Shown: positions 40,801 through 52,100 of the stretch, piece by piece | Numbering within the stretch: the stretch's first letter is position 1 | Layout of the letters: each line of letters opens with the position of its first letter | Assembly: GCA_009746045.1 (NCBI GenBank) | Contig: RPFO01000692.1 | Location: 529,640 to 593,639 of the forward strand | From: Mesostigma viride | Lineage: Eukaryota; Streptophyta; Mesostigmatophyceae; Mesostigmatales; Mesostigmataceae | Direction of reading: 5' to 3' | DNA length: 64,000 nt | Made by a program: the position numbers and the translations under genes | Notes under the pieces: model-generated | The model's input: the letters and a program-made list of their open reading frames with translations, nothing else | The model's database searches: none | Told to the model about the DNA's origin: nothing

Positions 40801-43800
40801 CCCAGTCATGACTTCAAAAGGTTGCTGCACACCTGCACAGTGTGACTTAACCACTGCACACTGGCACGCACTTCACACTACAACATACATGCACCCACTG
40901 CGAGTAGATTGCGCATGGCACGGGTTAGCCTTGCTACGAACTACGGAAGTCACTGTACACTGTAGCCTATAGCCACCCATTGAAATCTAGTCCCTGTACA
41001 CTAAAGCACTCGATCACCCACCGCAAGCGTTTGTCGCTCTGCTGCGCCCAACAGCGATGCTCTTTCGCCCCCTTCCTCTCCTCGCCCCTCCTCTTGCCCT
41101 TCCCCACGACCCCCTCCTCGCCCCGCTCGTTCCCCTCCCCCCTCTTGCTCTGGCGTCCGCGCAAGCTCCGCCAGCTGACGCACGTGCAGCGAGGGGAGCC
41201 GCCGCTGACCCACGCGACGGCTGAAGCCGACCGCCTGCCAGGTGGCACAAGGGGGGTGGGAGAAGGGGGCAGGGCGAAGGGGGCGGTATGTGTATTGGGG
41301 GCGGATGGGAGGATTGTGCGCATATGACCTCCAACCATAGGGGGCATGCGTTAAGAATCTCATAATGGCCTCGTGTGCTTATAGTATCTTCCCTATCGTG
41401 CAACCATAGGGGGCATGCGTTAAGAATCTCATAATGGCCTCATGTGCTTATAGTATCTACCCTATAGTGCAACCATAGGGGGCATGCGGTAAGAATCTCA
41501 TAATGGCCTCGTGTGCTTATAGTATCTTCCCTATCGTGCAACCATAGGGGGCATGCGGTAAGAATCTCATAATGGCCTCGTGTGCTTATAGTATCTTCCC
41601 TATCGTGCAACCACAGGGGGCATGCGTTAAGAATCTCATAATGGCCTCATGTGCTTATAGTATCTTCCCTATCGTGCAACCACAGGGGGCATGCGTTAAG
41701 AATCTCATAATGGCCTCATGTGCTTATAGTATCTTCCCTATCGTGCAACCATAGGGGGCATGCGGTAAGAATCTCATAATGGCCTCGTGTGCTTATAGTA
41801 TCTTCCCTATTGTGCAACCATAGGGGGCATGCGTTAAGAATCTCATCATGGCCTCATGTGCTTATAGTATCTTCCCTATAGTGCAACCATAGGGGGCATG
41901 CGGTAAGAATCTCATCATGGCATCGTGTGCTTATAGTATCTTCCCTATCGTGCAACCATAGGGGGCATGCGTTAAGAATCTCATAATGGCCTCATGTGCT
42001 TATAGTATCTTCCCTATCGTGCAACCATAGGGGGCATGCGTTAAGAATCTCATAATGGCCTCGTGTGCTTATAGTATCTTCCCTATCGTGCAACCATAGG
42101 GGGCATGCGTTAAGAATCTCATCATGGCCTCATGTGCTTATAGTATCTTCCCATAGTGCAACCATAGGGGGCATGCGTTAAGAATCTCATAATGGCCTCA
42201 TGTGCTTATAGTATCTTCCCTATCGTGCAACCATAGGGGGCATGCGTTAAGAATCTCATAATGGCCTCATGTGCTTATAGTATCTTCCCTATCGTGCAAC
42301 CATAGGGGGCATGCGTTAAGAATCTCATAATGGCCTCATGTGCTTATAGTATCTTCCCTATCGTGCAACCATAGGGGGCATGCGTTAAGAATCTCATAAT
42401 GGCCTCATGTGCTTATAGTATCTTCCCTATCGTGCAACCATAGGGGGCATGCGTTAAGAATCTCATAATGGCCTCATGTGCTTATAGTATCTTCCCTATC
42501 GTGCAACCATAGGGGGCATGCGTTAAGAATCTCATAATGGCCTCATGTGCTTATAGTATCTTCCCTATCGTGCAACCATAGGGGGCATGCGTTAAGAATC
42601 TCATCATGGCCTCATGTGCTTATAGTATCTTCCCTATCGTGCAACCATAGGGGGCATGCGTTAAGAATCTCATAATGGCCTCGTGTGCTTATAGTATCTT
42701 CCCTATCGTGCAACCATAGGGGGCATGCGTTAAGAATCTCATAATGGCCTCGTGTGCTTATAGTATCTTCCCTATCGTGCAACCATAGGGGGCATGCGTT
42801 AAGAATCTCATAATGGCCTCATGTGCTTATAGTATCTTCCCCATAGTGCAACCATAGGGGGCATGCGGTAAGAATCTCATAATGGCCTCATGTGCTTATA
42901 GTATCTTCCCTATCGTGCAACCATAGGGGGCATGCGTTAAGAATCTCATAATGGCCTCATGTGCTTATAGTATCTTCCCTATCGTGCAACCATAGGGGGC
43001 ATGCGTTAAGAATCTCATAATGGCCTCGTGTGCTTATAGTATCTTCCCTATCGTGCAACCACAGGGGCATGCGTTAAGAATCTCATAATGGCCTCATGTG
43101 CTTATAGTATCTTCCCTATCGTGCAACCACAGGGGGCATGCGTTAAGAATCTCATAATGGCCTCATGTGCTTATAGTATCTTCCCTATCGTGCAACCACA
43201 GGGGGCATGCGTTAAGAATCTCATAATGGCCTCGTGTGCTTATAGTATCTTCCCTATCGTGCAACCACAGGGGGCATGCGTTAAGAATCTCATAATGGCC
43301 TCATGTGCTTATAGTATCTTCCCTATCGTGCAACCACAGGGGGCATGCGTTAAGAATCTCATAATGGCCTCGTGTGCTTATAGTATCTTCCCCATAGTGC
43401 AACCATAGGGGGCATGCGTTAAGAATCTCATAATGGCCTCGTGTGCTTATAGTATCTTCCCTATCGTGCAACCACAGGGGGCATGCGTTAAGAATCTCAT
43501 AATGGCCTCATGTGCTTATAGTATCTTCCCTATCGTGCAACCATAGGGGGCATGCGTTAAGAATCTCATAATGGCCTCATGTGCTTATAGTATCTTCCCT
43601 ATCGTGCAACCACAGGGGGCATGCGTTAAGAATCTCATCATGGCCTCATGTGCTTATAGTATCTTCCCTATCGTGCAACCGGATCCCTCATGTGCTTTTA
43701 CTGGCATATAGTACACGTCTACAAGTGACTCATGGCAGCCTCATGGCAAGCAGGAAACCAGGGCCGGGACGGCCGATGAAGCCCTCCCTGTGTTGCAGCC

Positions 43801-45667
43801 GCACAGTGCTTCTGCATGGTCTACAAAGTTCCTCCATTCGATCATATTACATTCACAGCTCACCGCGGTTCATAGATACCCACCGCGTTGCAGTCGCGCA
43901 AGCCTCCATATGTGTCCCAAAGCCAGTGTTTCCCTTCCTATCTATAATGGTAGTATATTACCTGCTTACCACCTTGCACGGTGTTTCCCTTCCTATCTAT
44001 AATGGTAGTATCTTACCTGCTCACCACCTTGCAGTCGCACAGCGCCTCTGATTGTGTCCCGTCTTAGTAAGGTCTAGCAAGGTTTTCCCATTCTATACGT
44101 CAATAAGTTGCTCACCGCATTGCAGTCGCACAGCGCCTCTGCCAGTGAGGGCACCACGCGCACGCCCCGCAGCAGCTGCCACCCGACAGATGTCGCTGCG
44201 AACATGAACGCCTCCTCCGCCAGCACATCGCACGAGGGGTTCACCTGGGGGCGGGGAGCAGAGCAGGTCGGAGTGGGTGAGAGAGAACGGAAGGGGCGGG
44301 GGTGGCGAGGTACATGAGGCTGGCAGGGCAGGCATTAGCCAAAGTACACATCTTAGCTGCAATAGCTAACCTCAAACAAAGTTCCCGTGCGCACCATGCA
44401 AGGCCAGAGCATCTATAAGCAGAACCGGTCTCAGGAGCCTTGGGATAGGGCAGACAAAGCATGGGCATCGCGCCGGGGAGCTGCCACCCCCGCACGCATG
44501 TACACTTCTAGGGTTCCGAGTGTTTCGAGACAAGCGCGGCGTGTGAAACCCAGCGCACATACGCTTCAAGTGTTCAAGTGTTTGGAGACCAGTGTGGCGT
44601 GTGCAACCCAGTACGACCACTCACCACCCACAGGTTGCGGCACTCTGTCTTGTCAAGGGACGGGGCCGCCCCCGGGTATGCCAGCAAACGCACAGGCACG
44701 GCCGATGGGGTGTGGTGCCGATGCATGCCGCGGTGTGGGATGTGGTGGCACAGAGACCGTGGCAAGGGTGTGGCAAAGCGTGGCAAAGGGTGGCAATGCG
44801 TGGCAATGCATGGCAAAGGGTGGCAATGGGTGGCAATGCGTGGCAATGCATGGCAAAGGGTGGCAATGGGTGGCAATGCATGGCAATGCATGGCAAAGGG
44901 TGGCAAAGGGCGGCAATGCGTGGCAAGGGATGACAGGGTGTGGCATACCAACCGCAGGGAACCAACGCGCATGTTAGAACTTGCCAGGAAAAACCACACA
45001 GACACGAGGGGGTCGTCAGGATCAAGGGGTCTTGCCGAAGTCCAGGCGTTGCCAGATGCAAGGGTTGAGCGCCGATGCATGCATGCGGCGAGATGGACGA
45101 GGCCAGCCGCAACTTGCACACCGAAATGGGTAAGACCGAGAAGGGAATGCCTGCGGGTAGGTTACCGTTGAGAAAGTTACCAGGGCATGCCTGCTGGCCG
45201 GTGCCTGTTTCCCGAGAAGTCACTCGCCCAACGAAGGGATCACATCGCGACCACAATTGCGAATCGCCAGCCAGCCACGTGGCCCCAGGCCGCGTGACAT
45301 CCTAGAGGCCTGCTCGACTCTTCATCCACCAAACTACGCCGCTACAATACCGTTGTGCGAACCCTTCGCCGCGGTTGCCCCGCGACAACGTACCATGGTT
45401 TGCACAAAGCCTGGCCACGGCGCCAACGTTGCCGGGGCGCTGAGGTGACACCAAAACCACCCTGCACATGCTTAGAGCTCCGTTCGACAAATCAATGTCG
45501 GCGTCATTGGCCTCCCTGTGCGTGGCAGCTTGGCAGACAGGTGATGGAATGCGATGACGTCGCTTACATGTCCAAGCTTGCCGGACGGCTTTCGCGCCCA
45601 GCCCATCGAAGCCTAATTTCCGGCAAAATATGTCCGCAGAAGCTACGGAGGCAATCACATAAGCCAT
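37788..45667 (-). CDS. trmJ-like: SpoU/TrmJ-type SPOUT RNA 2'-O-methyltransferase, seven exons
   Basis: SAM-dependent tRNA or rRNA ribose methyltransferase; substrate not deducible. Exons on minus: 45667-45394 (N-terminal extension, then RVVLVSPQRPGNVGAVARLC, motif 1 with PxN and Arg), 44979-44949 (NMRVGSLRL), 44244-44116 (VNPSCDVLAEEAFMFA ... SLAEALCDC), 41234 to about 41150 (AVGFSRRVGQRRLPSLHVRQ), 40463-40364 (motif 2, LVFGREDIGLLTEE), 39187-38942, 38353-37788 (C-terminal helix MRRLLLRANASKRELQFLHG). Joining 40364 to 39187 recreates Asn in motif 3, PSLNLSQACAVAL, strong proof of that splice. Most joins are GT-AG in phase. The exon 1-2 join is off by one base with canonical sites, and the exon 4 donor is unresolved. 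A long Pro/Gly/Ala-rich insert separates motif 3 from the C-terminal helix. The N-terminal extension may be an organelle transit peptide. Confidence 0.85.
38380..38522 (-). repeat. ~57-bp repeat (3 units) abutting a 3' splice site
   Basis: On the minus strand each unit has a C-rich tract ending CCCCTGCAG, the same layout as the true acceptor CCACCCCCTTGCAG|GC at 38354. The array therefore stacks acceptor-like sites just upstream of the last methyltransferase exon. Confidence 0.75.
38540..38740 (+). repeat. Two short tandem repeats
   Basis: TTCTTAAATATTGGCATGGC occurs about three times at 38538-38592. ATGGCTATCTATAGA(T/C)CCTTG occurs three times at 38634-38730, spaced 33-34 bp. Both lie in the intron between exons 6 and 7 of the methyltransferase gene. 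Confidence 0.8.
39249..39592 (+). repeat. (CCAGCAGG)n octamer array, about 43 copies
   Basis: A perfect 8-bp array followed to about 39690 by a degenerate (GGCGGGCAGGCAGGTA)-type tail. It lies about 60 bp upstream of the acceptor of methyltransferase exon 6. Open in all frames, so ORFs in it are artefacts. Confidence 0.95.
39900..40362 (-). repeat. 22-bp array starting at a 5' splice site
   Basis: On the minus strand the donor of exon 5 (CTTGA|GTAAGTTGACCGATTGC) leads directly into about 19 units of TTGACCGATTGCTATAACATGG. The donor's own TTGACCGATTGC is the first unit, so the array appears to have grown from the first bases of the intron. Confidence 0.88.
40486..40715 (-). repeat. ~72-bp repeat, 3 copies, next to a 3' splice site
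   Basis: Each unit contains GGGGACATTACGCAGGTC and ATGTAATCATACAC. It lies immediately upstream (minus strand) of the acceptor CACGCAG|CTAGTG of exon 5; the C-rich tract before that acceptor is part of the unit. Confidence 0.75.
41330..43680 (+). repeat. 69-bp satellite, about 34 copies
   Basis: Unit CAACCATAGGGGGCATGCGT + TAAGAATCTCATAATGGCCT + CATGTGCTTATAGTATCTTC + CCTATCGTG. Copies are over 90 percent alike, with recurrent variant sites (CGGTAAG/CGTTAAG, ATAATGG/ATCATGG, CATAGG/CACAGG). It fills the intron between methyltransferase exons 3 and 4. Period 69 is a multiple of 3, giving repeat ORFs. Not a CRISPR array: there are no unique spacers. Confidence 0.95.
43788..44052 (-). repeat. 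Degenerate copies of the exon 3 / donor junction
   Basis: Exon 3 ends (minus) GAGGCGCTGTGCGACTGCAA then TGCG|GTGAGC. Similar stretches recur inside the intron: 44022-44052 (AGGCGCTGTGCGACTGCAAG then GTGGTGAGC), 43876-43906 (GCTTGCGCGACTGCAACGCG then GTGGGT) and 43788-43818 (AAGCACTGTGCGGCTGCAAC). A second repeat, TTTCCCTTCCTATCTATAAT, occurs twice at 43930-44000. Confidence 0.75.
44745..44947 (-). repeat. ~11-bp GTGGCAA-type array at a 5' splice site
   Basis: Units such as GTGGCAATGCAT and GTGGCAAAGG alternate for about 200 bp. On the minus strand the array begins right after the donor TTG|GTATGCCACACCC of methyltransferase exon 2. Confidence 0.8.
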
Positions 45668-47900
45668 GTAAAGGTTGCGCTAGATATCTTGGTCAGCTCA
45701 TAAGGGAGCGTCAGTCTCTAAGTGGTCACGAGCAGCTGCAGCTATTCCGGCAAACATTTCACCTGTGAGCCGCTTTTTCCCTTCAATGCAACGAAACGTT
45801 CCACGACATTGCCCTAACAGCAGCTGCGTAGAAGCCACAATGCCGATCAGCTGCTACCGGTATTAGGAACCATCCTCATTCGCTTGACTTTGTGCCTTCG
45901 GAATGTGGCATCACTTCCACTGCTTCGTATAGAACACACTACGAAAGAACGACAAAGGAGGCAGTTATTGCCACGTGGCAGGATCGGGGAACGCAAATGA
46001 TAGCATTAGGTCTGTGTCGCGACAATTTGCAGGACCCCGGTACACGTGGAGCCTAGGGCAGCACTGAGCCACACAGATACGAGGCCCTGACCAGGACCTC
46101 GCAGTCGCATCTCCAATGTTGACACCAAATTACTACCTCGATGGTGTAGAAACGACGGCTTTGTCTGACCTTCTAATGGCTGTATGAAGTCGCCTTCGTG
46201 ATTCGGCTTCTCATACGTCGGCACCATGCATCGGGCGAGGTATTTCCTGGCAAACAGGTTGGTAATTGCGTCGAATTATGACTTGCTTGCGACCGCGGGC
46301 CAGGTGCTCGAGCGTTTTGCGATCCTGATTATTAGCACCTTGTTCCCAGCGTCTTTATTGGAATCTCACGCTTATTGGATTGATCTCGTCACGCTTGGTG
46401 TTTATGGCAGGCTTTCTGCCGTGACTTCAGCCGTTTTAGACACTGCTCCGGCCGTCGGTTTCCTCTCGTGGCGGAGTTCAGCGGAAGTATCTGCGCCCCC
46501 TTGGTCGCCCACGCCAGCCTTTGAACGGCGTTTCTCATATCCTGCAGCTGAACCGTTATCGTGAGTTTTTGGTCAAACTATCTACCCGTGTATTCTATCT
46601 ATGCAGCAACCCAGTCGGCGTGGTACTTGCAGGCGGCAGTCTAGCCATGGTAGTCCCTGTCAGATCTGTTGAGATCGGCACACGACAGATGGCAAGCATC
46701 TTATCCGGTAGCGGTTAGGCGGCCTGTTATCCATGCAGAGGAGTCTGCACTGACGAAAGCTTTGGCAATTGCACAAGTATTCCTCGGCATGCTCCAGCGG
46801 GTATTGCAGCCCGCATACTTCCATGCACATAGGACAGAAAGCCAGGAAGGGCTGGATGCTACACAGTGACCATTATTGGGATTGCTATTCATGACCATTA
46901 TTGGGATTGCTACACAGTGACCATTATTGGGATTGCTATTCATGACCATTATTGGGATTGCTATTCATGACCATTATTGGGATTGCTATTCATGACCATT
47001 ATTGGGATTGCTACACAGTGACCATTATTGGGATTGCTATTCAGGACCATAATTGGGATTGCTACACAGTGACCATTATTGGGATTGCTATTCAGGACCA
47101 TAATTGGGATTGCTACACAGTGACCATGATTGGGATTGCTATTCAGGACCATAATTGGGACAAGGCGCACAGGCATAGAAGGCTGACTTGGTGTGGCTTG
47201 TTCTTTGTGACAGATGTTGTATGTGTTGGTTCGTGGTGGCTGTTGTTCCTATTGGTTCGTGATGGGTGGGCCAATGTGCATTCCGTCGAGAGGCCCGCAC
47301 TTGATGAGGCAACTCGCTTGTTCCGCATGCCTAGGGTGCATGCACTGCCTAGGGTGCATGCCTTGCCTAGGGTGCATGCCTTGACTGGGGCGCATCTGCA
47401 TGTAGCTGCTCGCTCCTCTCGCGACATGCCTTTATTGAGCACAACATGCCTCTATTGAACATCTTATTCACCAGCGCAAGGTTGCCCCGTGCGGCATGAG
47501 CGTGCCACCCCTGATGACTCTAGGCAGGGGACGGTATTCATCTGGGGCTTCCGCCGACGCTGTCGCTGCCGCTGCTCCTTCCGTGCTGCGTTTCAGATGT
47601 CAAAGCTGCCTGCATGCCTGCTATACTCCTCACTGCATGCCTGCTTCCTCGACGGTCTTTAGTTGTTGATACTGTCATCGGCACTCAGGCCATTGGCATT
47701 GTGACGGCCCATTTCCTGTGGATTCTAAGTGAGAGTTCTCTTCTTGGATGCCAAGTTGATGCGTGTCGCGTCCTTGTTCCTCTGGCGTGCCTGCTGGATG
47801 GTCCACGGACATGCGGTCATGCGTGGTTGTACGGCAATTTTTTTGCGACTGCTTTGTGGGTCTGCTGCGGCTGCGTCCGCTGCGTCTGCATCCACACCAG
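45668..47900. promoter_or_regulatory. Intergenic/5' region between divergent methyltransferase and transaminase genes
   Basis: About 2.2 kb between the start codon chosen for the minus-strand methyltransferase and the first recognised plus-strand transaminase exon. It must contain the methyltransferase promoter and probably one or more undetected 5' exons (transit peptide) of the transaminase, because the first recognised exon enters in phase 2. An open frame at 46226-46564 starts MHRARYFLANR and could be such an exon, but nothing confirms it. No promoter motif is claimed. Confidence 0.4.
46866..47165 (+). repeat. ~25-bp array (CCATTATTGGGATTGCTA...)
   Basis: About 12 units of GACCATTATTGGGATTGCTA alternate between endings TTCAT, CACAGT and TTCAG. 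Immediately after it, GCATGCCTAGGGT is repeated three to four times at 47325-47390. Confidence 0.88.
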
Positions 47901-49063
47901 CGATGGCACACCCCAAGGTCCCCTCCCCAGCCTGCTGGCACCCTTCAGCAACCTCACGCTGGCCACCCGCAAGGAACCGCTCACCATCACGCGCGCCGAG
48001 GTAGGGGTTGTGGTAGGGGTTGTGGTAGGGGTTGTGGTAGGGGTTGTGGTAGGGGTTGTGGTAGGGGTTGTGGTAGGGGTTGTGGTAGGGGTTGTGGTAG
48101 GGGTTGTGGTAGGGGTTGTGGTAGGGGTTGTGGTAGGGGTTGTGGTAGGGGTTGTGGTAGGGGTTGTGGTAGGGGTTGTGGTAGGGGTTGTGGTAGGGGT
48201 TGTGGTAGGGGTTGTGGTAGGGGTTGTGGTAGGGGTTGTGGTAGGGGTTGTGGTAGGGGTTGTGGTAGGGGTTGTGGTAGGGGTTGTGGTAGGGGTTGTG
48301 GTAGGGGTTGTGGTAGGGGTTGTGGTAGGGGTTGTGGTAGGGGTTGTGGTAGGGATTGTGGTAGGGGTTGTGGTAGGGGTTGTGGTAGGGGTTGTGGTAG
48401 GGGTTGTGGTAGGGGTTGTGGTAGGGGTTGTGGTAGGGGTTGTGGTAGGGGTTGTGGTAGGGGTTGTGGTAGGGGTTGTGGTAGGGGTTGTGGTAGGGGT
48501 TGTGGTAGGGGTTGTGGTAGGGGTTGTGGTAGGGGTTGCCTGAGATGGGGGGAGGTTGGTGAGTAGAGGGATCGTTTTTGCGTGCACCGGCTGGAGCGGT
48601 CGCTTGTGGGGTTGGCGCCGCGGTGAAGCAGGCGCTCATGGTTGGGTGACGGGTAGGGTAGGGGCAGTGGTTGTGCGTGCAGGTAGGGGCATGGGTTGGA
48701 GCGGTCGCTTGTGTGGTTGGCGCCGCGGTGAAGCAGGCGCTGATGGTTGGGTGACGGGTAGGGTAGGGGCAGTGGTTGTGCGTGCAGGTAGGGGCATGGG
48801 ATGGAGCGGTCGCTTGTGTGGTTGGCGCTGCGGTGAAGTCGGCGCTGATGGTTGGGTGACGGGTAGGGTAGGGGCAGTGGTTGTGCGTGCAGGTAGGGGC
48901 ATGGGATGGAGCGGTCGCTTGTGTGGTTGGCGCTGCGGTGAAGTCGGCGCTGATGGTTGGGTGACGGGTAGGGTAGGGGCAGTGGTTGTGCGTGCAGGTA
49001 GGGGCAGTGGTTGGCTCTGTGCGTGGCTGCTTGCCGAGGTAGGGTACTGGGTAAAAGGTAATG

Positions 49064-49157
<94 letters not shown>

Positions 49158-52100
49158 TGTGTGTATGTGTGTGTGTGTGTTTGTTTGGTTTCATGCTTGC
49201 GTGCAACGTCTTTTCCTTGCAATGCCATGCTTGGCCTCCTTGCTCATGATGTATGTGCATGGCCCATTCTGTACGCCCACTGCCGTGCGCAAATAAGTAT
49301 TTGGAGCTGTAATTGGAAGATTAAATTGTAGTTGTGGACTATTCTTCACCTGCAACAAGGGGCGTGGCGCGGTCGCACGTATGACATACTACGTACGTAT
49401 GAGAGCGTACGTAGTCGCTTCTCACGCTGCCACGCCCCGGCACACACGTGTGCCCTTGTGCCATGTGCCCATGTGCCATGGTACCTGCTGCAGGGCGTCT
49501 ACGTGTATGACAAGCACGGCAACAAATATCTGGATGGCCTGGCCGGACTCTGGTGCAACGCGCTCGGTGGGTTGTCACGCATGTCCCCACACACGATCGC
49601 GCGCGCAAGGGAGGTCATCTTAGGGGGTCAAGAGTACCTGGATGTTCGTATCCTGCCTGTGCTACCATAGGTATAATCGCAGCGCTCTGGACTCTTGTGC
49701 AACATGCTGAGTTGGTGGTCGCAGTGTTTAGATAGGAATATTGGATATGAGCCCGTGATGTGTGTATGATATTCGCCCTCACAAAGTGCTTTCCATGCTT
49801 TCTTTATCGAGCATGTTTGCAGTTTGTCTGAACTGATTTGCCCTTGCACAGGCTGGTCCTCGGGCTCACTCACCTATGCACTTCATTCATGCAAGGGATG
49901 GACCTCCTCCTGTCATTGGTTGTGCACCTGCCTGATGCTGTCATCATCATCATCGCCTCCTACCAAACATCGCTACCTACCAGCCACCTTCATCATTATG
50001 AAGAGTACCTAATACCTGCCAGTCGCCCCCACCCCGACCCTAACCCTTACCCGCCAGGTGGCAGCTGCCAGCGGCTACGGGACGCCGCCGTTCGCCAAAT
50101 GGATGCCCTCCCGTTCTACCCGTCGTTTTGGAACCGGACGACCGACACCACGCTGGTGGGTTATGTTTGGGATAGTAGTATAGTAGTATAGTAGTATAGT
50201 AGTTTAGTCGTAGAGTAGTAGAGTAGTTTAGTAGTAGAGTAGTATAGTAGTAGAGTAGTAGAGTAGTAGAGTAGTAGAGTACAGTAGTACAGTAGTGTAG
50301 TAGTATAGTAGTATAGTAGTATAGTGGTATAGTAGTACAGTAGTAGAGTAGTAGAGTAGTAGAGTAGTAGAGTAGTAGAGTAGTAGAGTAGTAGAGTAGT
50401 AGAGTAGTAGAGTAGTAGAGTAGTAGAGTAGTAGAGTAGTAGAGCAGTAGCGTAGTAGACTAGTAGGCTAGTAGACTAGTAGAGTAGTAGAGTAGTAGAG
50501 TAGTAGAGCTGTAGAGTAGTATAGTAGTAATGATGAGATATTGAGCTTACAGAGGCAGGGTGACCGACACCACGCGGGTGGGTGGTGTTAGACATGTTGC
50601 TGTGAGGACACCATGATGTGCATGAGCGTGTTGACACCGCCGCCTCGCTGGTAGGCTCCAGCTGGTTTGTTATCGCTCAAAGTAGTTGAAGGAGGAAGCC
50701 TGTTTTGTATTTGATGTATATGACATCTGGAGAAGGCGCTGGTGCTTGCCGGCTGGTTGTTTCTTAATCCATTTAGTGATTGTTCATTGAGGGATTCTGT
50801 GGGTGTATATACTTTTTGTCGACTACTGCGTTTTTTTGATACTTTTAGTCGGTTACAGTACCATCTTAAAGTTGCGGGCACCGCCTGGTTGCGATCCCAT
50901 GTCGCTGCTTGGATGGGATATCTTGGATGGTAAAACCTTATCTAGGTTGGATGGGAAATCTTGGATGGTAAAACCTTATCTAGGTTGGATGGGAAATCTT
51001 CGATGGTAAAACCTTATCTAGGTTGGATGGGAAATCTCGGATGGTAAAACCTTATCTAGGTTGGATGGGAAATCTCGGATGGTAAAACCTTATCTAGGTT
51101 GGATGGGAAATCTCGGATGGTAAAACCTTATCTAGGTTGGATGGGATATCTTGGATGGTAAAACCTTATCTAGGTTGGATGGGAAATCTCGGATGGTAAA
51201 ACCTTATCTAGGTTGGATGGGAAATCTCGGATGGTGAAACCTTATCTAGGTTGGATGGGAAATCTCGGATGGTAAAACCTTATCTAGGTTGGATGGGATA
51301 TCTTGGATGGTAAAACCTTATCTAGGTTGGATGGGATATCTCGGATGGTAAAACCTTATCTAGGTTGGATGGGAAATCTCGGATGGTAAAACCTTATCTA
51401 GGTTGGATGGGATGTCTCGGATGGTAAAACCTTATCTAGGTTGGATGGGATATCTCGGATGGTAAAACCTTATCTAGGTTGGATGGGAAATCTCGGATGG
51501 TAAAACCTTATCTAGGTTGGATGGGAAGTCTCGGATGGTAAAACCTTATCTAGGTTGGATGGGAAATCTCGGATGGTAAAACCTTATCCAGGGTGGATTG
51601 GTTTTTACTTTCTAGCTCACTTGTCCATATCCTGTGCTGGCGCGTTTTGCCATGGCTGTGGGCAGTGATGTGTACTCCTGCCTGGACTTAAACGGGCAAG
51701 GATTTTGCCTGGCGTTTGGTGAAGGCGTTTCTGCGTGGGCCCAGTGATCAAAGCATCGAGGTCCAGCTGCTCCGCAGTCTCCACAAGTTTTGTGGATGCG
51801 CGCGCCATGGGATGCGCGCGGGCTCATCCTGTGCAAGGGATGTGGTGCCTTTGGGTTCAGCTGTTGTTTGAGGCGCACAGGGCGTGCCGCGTGCCCGCAC
51901 TATGCAGTGCCCGCGTGCCGGATGAACGAATCATAGCGTTGCCCCTGTGTTCTGTGAGGTACCCGAATACAGTCAATTGTTACTTTCTGTTTCTCTTACG
52001 TTTGTTTCAACTTTTTGTGTTCCGTTTCCCCCCTTTGCGTGGCCATGCGCGCGGCGTGCGCAGGCACTAGCGGACGAGCTTCTTGCTTCCTTTCGGCCTG

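Noticed and set aside
41330-43680. Regularly spaced repeats that could suggest a CRISPR array
   Set aside because: The whole 69-bp unit is repeated with no unique spacers, and the context is a eukaryotic intron. It is a satellite.
44387-45256. Histidine/cysteine-rich ORFs (HCHPLPCIATHC-type) and their complements
   Set aside because: Generated by the 11-bp GTGGCAA array; not a zinc-binding protein.
47614-48566. Val-Gly, Cys-Gly-Arg or Pro-Thr repeat proteins
   Set aside because: The 12-bp intronic array; only 47901-48000 is coding, as shown by its in-phase join to the aminotransferase exon at 49494.
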